This document shows, in pieces, positions 32,759 through 37,532 of a stretch of 37,532 nucleotides of DNA; position 1 is the stretch's first letter; each line of letters opens with the position of its first letter. The position numbers were made by a program, and so were the translations under genes. The stretch comes from Rhodothermales bacterium (GTDB lineage: Bacteria; Bacteroidota; Rhodothermia; Rhodothermales; JABDKH01), in assembly GCA_013002165.1 (NCBI GenBank), contig JABDKO010000015.1:1-37532 (forward strand). Reading direction: 5' to 3'. Under the pieces are notes generated by a model. It searched no databases and was not told where the DNA came from. It saw only the letters and a list, made by a program, of their open reading frames with translations.

Positions 32759-35047
32759 CTAGCAGAAGTCAATACGCCACATGATTTCGCGATCAATGTA
32801 CGGCTCTGCAGATCGGTATTTTTCTGTCAGGGCTATTTTCCTTTCGAGGAGTTCGATGAGATTCTCACCATAGATAAAGCTGGTTTCTCCGACTTCTGAG
32901 AGCATCACAACTTCGGACTCTGTCGTTGAAAGGAGGTCATGAAGCTCGCGAGTGTTAGCCAGATCCAGATCAATCATGGCCTGCACACCGTCGTTGAATC
33001 TGGCCTTCTCTTCGGGGTCATCTGTTCTCAGATAACCGTACACATTGGCAACCCAGGCTGTTGTATTCCGCTGTGTCGTTGCCCAGCATTTAAGCGCACG
33101 CGTACGGTCTCGCAGATCGACAAATACCGCTTTCGAATCATCTGACGCTTTCTCAATCGCATCTTCAATCGCAGCGACGGCTGCATCAATACGCGGGAAG
33201 ACATACTCGTCAAAGTGTTGAGTCATTTGACGTCCGGATTCTTCCGTGATCAATTGAAAGAGTACATCCTGGCCAAGGTCGTTTATGCTCGGATTGTTAG
33301 GCGTTGTTACCATGTACCGCTCAAAGTATGCACGTTCGGCGCGGGGCACGGCTTCAAGATTCGCGAGCAGCGGACGTACCCACGTACGGAGCCATACGAA
33401 TCCAAAATGTGAAAACAGGGGAATGAGGGGCAGATACGCAACACTTTCCTCAACCTTGTCCCAGCAGTCTATCAGAGTTTGGGCTGACTCATCGCCGACC
33501 CAGTTACGAGCCATGATCGACAGCATCTGATCTATGTCGAGGTCGCGATTGAGTTGTGCCAGTCGCATCACCTCAATATTAGGCCAGTAGGGCGTTTTTT
33601 CTGTGTGGTGAATACCACCGAAGGCGCTGGCGTGCAGCGTCCCCATTTGACGGAATGCGGATAGCTTGCGATACAGCATCCGGGGGAACGGAATACCGAG
33701 CAGTGGTTCTGTGTTGAACGCCCCGCCGCAGGAGTACGTCATTTTGGGCTCGAACCCTCGGCTCTGGTACTCCGCCATAATTGCAGTTTCCTGGTCATCC
33801 ATCGAATCATGAAAGATAGAACCGCCAACGCTTGTCTCTTCCGGGTAGCGCGGGTGTGAATACGGAAGTTCGTAGCCACGGACAAGGAGTGACGGGACTT
33901 CTACTGTCAAACCATCGCCCATCCCTTCGATCAGAATGTCATGTTCCTCCTTGAAGGGCTCGAGTCGCAGCGATACCTCGAATTCGGGATTGATCTTCCT
34001 CGCCTCGTCACGAATGTTGCGAAGCCATCCGAGTGCACTTTCGCCTGCAGACTTTGCGATTGCGTCATGGTCTCTCCATTCGCGAATCAGATACGGGCCA
34101 CCATTTCTGCCGACGTATAGAGATGAAGTGTGTTCAAATCCGGCACCGCTGTCATTCGTCCAGACAGACATGTAAGCAAGGTCCGGCACATGCTGCATCA
34201 AGTTTCGAATCATCTGGCGATAATGATCCTGTGCAACAGGATGACTTTGTGCGAGTGTGTATCGAGGTAGATGCGAACGGAAAGGATGATCGATACGTCC
34301 GCCTCTGAGAGTGGGGTACCGCTTGAAGAATGCTTCAGGCATGCTTCTCGGTTCGAAGCAAAGAATACCGGGCGTCATCCCGTACTTCCGGGACAGAGAT
34401 GCGAGGTGCTTGAGCTTATTCAGGTTTGCCGTCAGGTACTCGAGCGGATAGAATCCCCGGCTAATGTCACTGTCGACGAAATGGTTCAGACCGGCACAGT
34501 AGGTGTAAAACTGTGCGTAGTACTCATGCGGTACGCCCGGCTCGAGTGGCACATGTGCCTGCAGGGCGTTGACTTCGACATGGGTAAACCCGCTGCGTGC
34601 CATTGCGGCAATGTGCTGCTCCGGATCGAAGTCGCGAATCGCGCGACCGACCTGGGTAAGAGTATAGTCAAAGAGTGGACGGTGCATCGAAAACGATGAC
34701 TCCAGAAGAACACCGTCTGATAACGAGGCTACCTGGTCGTCAGTCAGACCACCATTCAGGAGATTCGTGGCAGCGTACAGAAGGGAGGACTCGGACGCAG
34801 AGATATGTCCGGCTCCCGAGTCAGAGACACGAAGATACATCCATGGAGTTGCACCGCTACCCGAAACATCGGCTTTCCACGATCCACGGGAGAGTGATAC
34901 GTTGATCCCGTCTTCGCGGGGAGCATCGGAAGCCGTCGCTTCCAAACCGTATTGTGCTGCCAGGTCAACAGCAGCAGTAGCTTCCACCGTTTCACCATTT
35001 ACCGGGTAATAAACTTTACTAATGTCAGAAAACAGGGGTGAGTTCAT
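32759..35047 (-). CDS. 762-aa glycosidase-like TIM-barrel protein (GH20/GH67-like architecture), unassigned
   Basis: No signal peptide, so cytoplasmic. Residues ~1-115 resemble the small alpha/beta domain found before the barrel in GH20, GH67 and GH84 enzymes ('SESSLLYAATNLLNGG' is the typical late helix). The barrel appears to start near residue 120 ('MHRPLFDYTLT') with beta-alpha repeats such as 'FTHVEVNAL' (154-162) and 'MTPGILCFEPR' (224-234). The conserved-looking 'VWTNDSGAGFEH' (295-306) may hold active-site residues. The C-terminal third is helical. I cannot place it in a named family. Its three-base spacing from kdgA suggests that it releases a uronic acid or related sugar from an imported oligosaccharide. 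Confidence 0.68.
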   Translation of the reverse strand: MNSPLFSDISKVYYPVNGETVEATAAVDLAAQYGLEATASDAPREDGINVSLSRGSWKADVSGSGATPWMYLRVSDSGAGHISASESSLLYAATNLLNGGLTDDQVASLSDGVLLESSFSMHRPLFDYTLTQVGRAIRDFDPEQHIAAMARSGFTHVEVNALQAHVPLEPGVPHEYYAQFYTYCAGLNHFVDSDISRGFYPLEYLTANLNKLKHLASLSRKYGMTPGILCFEPRSMPEAFFKRYPTLRGGRIDHPFRSHLPRYTLAQSHPVAQDHYRQMIRNLMQHVPDLAYMSVWTNDSGAGFEHTSSLYVGRNGGPYLIREWRDHDAIAKSAGESALGWLRNIRDEARKINPEFEVSLRLEPFKEEHDILIEGMGDGLTVEVPSLLVRGYELPYSHPRYPEETSVGGSIFHDSMDDQETAIMAEYQSRGFEPKMTYSCGGAFNTEPLLGIPFPRMLYRKLSAFRQMGTLHASAFGGIHHTEKTPYWPNIEVMRLAQLNRDLDIDQMLSIMARNWVGDESAQTLIDCWDKVEESVAYLPLIPLFSHFGFVWLRTWVRPLLANLEAVPRAERAYFERYMVTTPNNPSINDLGQDVLFQLITEESGRQMTQHFDEYVFPRIDAAVAAIEDAIEKASDDSKAVFVDLRDRTRALKCWATTQRNTTAWVANVYGYLRTDDPEEKARFNDGVQAMIDLDLANTRELHDLLSTTESEVVMLSEVGETSFIYGENLIELLERKIALTEKYRSAEPYIDREIMWRIDFC

Positions 35048-35132
35048 ATGTGAAACGATAGTTCAAATGAGAAGTAGTATAATTTGGTGTAAAAGTGTGA
35101 GATTCGCAATTGTATGCGCGCGCGGAATACGA

Positions 35133-35999
35133 CTAATCCGTTGCTGAATAAATCTCTCGCTCGAGATCCCGCAAATACGTCAGACCATGACTCAGCAAAT
35201 GGTCCGATGACGGTGCCATCAGTCGCCAGACACACGTAGCTGCTCTCATGGCATCGGACACATTATTGAATGACTCGAGTCCGACAACTCCATGATAATT
35301 TTGATCGGCTAACGCCTGGTAGATAGCTCGCCAGTCGACTGTACCGGTACCGGGCGTACCGCGATGGCTTTCGCTTAAATGAAAATGACAGAGTTTGCCG
35401 GCCGCCTGCATTGTAGGAGCATAGAACTCATCCTCTTCGATATTCATGTGGTAGGCGTCCAGGTGTAGTTTGACGTTTGGAGCCCCGATCATATCGATCA
35501 GTCGTAGGCCTTGCTCACAGGTGTTGATGAGAAACGACTCGTAGCGATTTATCGGTTCGATTCCCAGCGTGATGCCGAGTTCAGCGGCGTAAGCCGCAAC
35601 TTCCTTTAGAGCAGTTGCAGAGTTCTCCCAGTACTTCGGACCAGGTATGCCATCAATCTTTCTTCCAATCGCCGAGTAAATGACACCCGAGAACGATTCG
35701 CCGCCCATGGCAGCCGTCGCCTCGACGCATCCCTTCAGGTACTTGATCCCACTGCGTCGTACATCGTCGTCGCCAGACGTGATGTCAGTCGATTCGCTTA
35801 TTGCAGTCGATGTAACAACTCGCAAGCCGACCCTCTCGAGTCGCTGCCGAATTGCGTCGGGATCAATCAGCTCAAGTTCCATCAGTGGAATCTCTATAAG
35901 ATCGAAACCCAGGCTTTTGACGTGATCAATTAAATCAAGAGTTGCGTTGCTCCAACTGGTTGTCCAGGCATACGCATGCACTGCATAGGATAATCCCAT
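35133..35999 (-). CDS. D-tagatose 3-epimerase-like ketose 3-epimerase
   Basis: A 288-aa TIM-barrel epimerase whose active-site residues follow the Pseudomonas D-tagatose 3-epimerase with a constant offset of four: E148 ('GIEPINRYE'), D181 and H184 ('HLDAYHMN'), H207 and R213 ('FHLSESHRGTPG') and E242 ('GLESF'). Such enzymes invert C3 of free ketoses (D-tagatose, D-psicose, L-ribulose and others) using Mn2+ or Co2+. It is the first gene of the minus operon, 85 bases before the glycosidase-like gene, and diverges from the L-fucose-isomerase-like gene on the other side. Epimerisation of a ketose made by that isomerase is an attractive reading. Confidence 0.86.
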   Translation of the reverse strand: MGLSYAVHAYAWTTSWSNATLDLIDHVKSLGFDLIEIPLMELELIDPDAIRQRLERVGLRVVTSTAISESTDITSGDDDVRRSGIKYLKGCVEATAAMGGESFSGVIYSAIGRKIDGIPGPKYWENSATALKEVAAYAAELGITLGIEPINRYESFLINTCEQGLRLIDMIGAPNVKLHLDAYHMNIEEDEFYAPTMQAAGKLCHFHLSESHRGTPGTGTVDWRAIYQALADQNYHGVVGLESFNNVSDAMRAATCVWRLMAPSSDHLLSHGLTYLRDLEREIYSATD

Positions 36000-36068
36000 A
36001 AAGCCTCTTGTCTACTAAAATGTGTTAGATTAAAGTCCGAACCACGAACTGGAAATGTAAGATTCACT

Positions 36069-36079
36069 TTTGTCACAAA
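36069..36079. promoter_or_regulatory. Short palindrome in the divergent gap before the fucose-isomerase-like gene
   Basis: TTTGT-C-ACAAA is a perfect 11-base palindrome around a central C, nine bases before the GTG start at 36088. It sits in the 88-base divergent gap between the 3-epimerase gene (minus) and the isomerase-like gene (plus), where a shared operator would be placed. Eleven-base palindromes occur by chance at a noticeable rate, so this is only a candidate. Confidence 0.25.
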
Positions 36080-36087
36080 CATAGAAA

Positions 36088-37532
36088 GTGCGCATTCAAA
36101 ACGTAACACTGATTGCAAACGGTGATCTTCGGCTGGCTGCAAACCAGAAGGCATGGCCCATGCAGCAGCGCGTTGAGCAGCTCATCACTGCAGCGCTGCA
36201 GGATCGTGGCGTTGTCGTCACTCGGGGTCATTCCTTTGATGAGACCCTGGAACACGGATTAATCGACAGTCAGAAGCAAGGCATGTCCGTGTTCAGAGAT
36301 ATTGACAGTCAATCGCCTTTGGTGGTCGTATTGAGTACATGGCAATACAGCCATCATATTCTGGCCGGCCTGATGACTCATGAAGGGCCGATCCTGACAG
36401 TCGCCAACTTCAGCGGTACATGGCCGGGTCTGGTCGGGCTGCTGAATCTGAATGCCTCTCTTACAAAGGCAGGGAAGGAGTACAGTACACTGTGGAGTGA
36501 AACATTTGACGACTCGTTCTTCCGCGAGCAACTTGATGTATGGATCGACGGCGGTACCATCGTTCATGACGAATCTCACGTAACGAGTCTACCGGATCAA
36601 TATCGTCAGAGCAGCGCGTTCGCACTCGGGCGAGATCTTGGCAAGCGGCTACAATCCGAGAAGGCGATCATCGGTGTTTTCGACGAGGGTTGTATGGGCA
36701 TGTACAATGCCATCGTGCCGGATCACCTGTTGAATCCGACCGGGCTATATAAAGAACGACTCAGCCAGAGCGCTCTGTACTACGCAACCTCTGAAGTAGA
36801 CGATTCCGAAGCCGAGGCATGCCTTGACTGGTTGGAGGCGAGGGGTCTGACGTTTGATTTTGGTGATGATGACAAGACTGACCTTACTCGTGCCCAGGTA
36901 CTAACTCAATTAAAGATGTACATAGCCGTGGTCCGCATCGCGGATAAGTTCGGCTGCAGCGCCGTCGGGATTCAGTATCAGCAGGGACTCAAAGATCTGT
37001 TGCCGGCATCAGACCTTGCTGAGGGACTGCTTAACAACGTCGACCGCCCGCCCGTATTTGATGCAGATGGTGGCCGGGAGCTATTTGCAGGACGCGCCCT
37101 TCCTCATTTTAACGAGGTAGACGAATGTGCTGCCATAGATGCTCTGGTTACAAATATCGCATGGACTGAGCTGGGTATTGATCCGGAGAACACCCTTCAT
37201 GACGTCAGGTGGGGCGACATGTTCGATGACAATTTTGTCTGGGTTTTTGAGATATCGGGCGCCGCGCCTCCGGCACACTTTATCGACGGGTTCCAGGGCG
37301 CGTCTTCGATGAGGCAGCCACCTATGTATTTTCGGCTCGGCGGCGGGACCCTTCGCGGAATATCAAAGCCGGGAAGAATCGTCTGGAGCCGAATTTACGT
37401 CGAAGACAATGAACTCCGCGCAGACCTTGGGCTGGGAAGTGTCATCGAACTCCCGGAGGAAGAGACGGAACGTCGGTGGCGCGCCACAAACTATGAGTGG
37501 CCGATCATGCATGCAGTTCTGGATGGCGTATC
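36088..37532 (+). CDS. L-fucose isomerase-like protein (3' truncated)
   Basis: An open frame runs from GTG at 36088 to the right edge without a stop, giving at least 481 residues. An in-frame TAG at 36082 limits the start. The N-terminal 'VTLIANGDLRLAANQ' (6-20), the 'STWQYSHH' stretch (83-90), 'ANFSGTWPGLVGLLN' (106-120) and 'VFDEGCMGMYN' further on are characteristic of the L-fucose/L-arabinose isomerase-like superfamily (COG2407 type), which converts aldoses to ketoses with Mn2+. It is a divergent member, so a role on fucose itself is not certain. Divergent pairing with a ketose 3-epimerase suggests that the two act in succession. Missing C-terminus lies outside the window. Confidence 0.82.
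   Translation, partial: MRIQNVTLIANGDLRLAANQKAWPMQQRVEQLITAALQDRGVVVTRGHSFDETLEHGLIDSQKQGMSVFRDIDSQSPLVVVLSTWQYSHHILAGLMTHEGPILTVANFSGTWPGLVGLLNLNASLTKAGKEYSTLWSETFDDSFFREQLDVWIDGGTIVHDESHVTSLPDQYRQSSAFALGRDLGKRLQSEKAIIGVFDEGCMGMYNAIVPDHLLNPTGLYKERLSQSALYYATSEVDDSEAEACLDWLEARGLTFDFGDDDKTDLTRAQVLTQLKMYIAVVRIADKFGCSAVGIQYQQGLKDLLPASDLAEGLLNNVDRPPVFDADGGRELFAGRALPHFNEVDECAAIDALVTNIAWTELGIDPENTLHDVRWGDMFDDNFVWVFEISGAAPPAHFIDGFQGASSMRQPPMYFRLGGGTLRGISKPGRIVWSRIYVEDNELRADLGLGSVIELPEEETERRWRATNYEWPIMHAVLDGV

Noticed and set aside
32142-32762. 206-aa open frame on the plus strand
   Set aside because: It is the opposite-strand shadow of kdgA, low in complexity (Ser, Thr, Ala, Pro rich) and without a domain.
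35048-35132. TATACT as a -10 box for the glycosidase-like/kdgA genes on the minus strand
   Set aside because: No -35-like hexamer lies at 16-18 bases, and the gene may be transcribed from upstream of the 3-epimerase.
327-35999. Three xylose-isomerase-like barrels as tandem duplicates
   Set aside because: The proteins at 327, 30231 and 35133 share only metal-site geometry; their motifs around the ligands differ, so they belong to separate subfamilies.
36259-36579. 106-aa open frame on the minus strand
   Set aside because: It is the shadow of the fucose-isomerase-like gene, which is open to the right edge on the plus strand.

Overview
The window is a densely packed carbohydrate-catabolism region with 35 supported protein genes, of which the first and last are cut by the window edges. 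Gaps are short (the longest are 233 and 214 bases), many start codons overlap the previous stop (ATGA or GTGA), and I see no RNA gene, CRISPR array, transposase or transcriptional regulator. Base composition looks moderate, a little over 50% GC by eye. Twin-arginine and lipoprotein signals, Asp-box repeat proteins, PhyH-family dioxygenases, several Gfo/Idh/MocA dehydrogenases and xylose-isomerase-like barrels, together with an ABC sugar-binding protein instead of a SusC/SusD pair, suggest a marine or host-associated heterotroph of the FCB superphylum (Rhodothermota-like or a related lineage). That placement is inference at low confidence.

Layout: (1) 1-9754, plus strand: ABC solute-binding protein (end only), TIM-barrel isomerase-like protein, Gfo/Idh/MocA, two exported proteins (an Asp-box propeller and an unrecognised 604-aa helical protein), PhyH dioxygenase, a GH88-like unsaturated glucuronyl hydrolase translationally coupled to a cupin, a second Gfo/Idh/MocA, and an SDR. 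(2) 9755-9987: a regulatory-looking gap with four CTAG-centred repeats and an imperfect hairpin. (3) 9988-16500, plus strand: PhyH, isochorismatase-type hydrolase, zinc alcohol dehydrogenase, 2-hydroxyacid dehydrogenase, FAH-family hydrolase, cyclase-family hydrolase, SDR, ROK kinase. This is a coherent degradative operon whose substrate I cannot name. (4) 16513-18582, minus strand: a Tat/lipoprotein-type heparinase II/III-like lyase. (5) 18797-28502, plus strand: a core-MetE-like protein, then rhaI, rhaB, rhaEW, lutA, lutB, lutC and a TPR lipoprotein. (6) 28572-35999, minus strand: ketose 3-epimerase, an unusual 762-aa glycosidase-like protein, kdgA, kdgK, another TIM-barrel protein, a creatininase-family protein and an aldo/keto reductase. 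(7) From 36088, plus strand: an L-fucose-isomerase-like protein that runs off the right edge.

How it fits together: block 5 gives an unbroken route from L-rhamnose to central metabolism (rhamnose, rhamnulose, rhamnulose-1-phosphate, then DHAP plus lactaldehyde, lactate, pyruvate). The GH88-like hydrolase in block 1 and kdgK/kdgA in block 6 are the two ends of a route for unsaturated uronic acids (5-keto-4-deoxyuronate to KDG to KDPG to pyruvate plus glyceraldehyde-3-phosphate). L-rhamnose plus a lyase-generated unsaturated uronate is the signature of a rhamnose/uronate polysaccharide such as ulvan, a glucuronorhamnan or rhamnogalacturonan. No sulfatase lies in the window, so the exact glycan is open. 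The least explained parts are block 3, the exported 604-aa protein, the 762-aa glycosidase-like protein and the MetE-like gene that leads the rhamnose operon.
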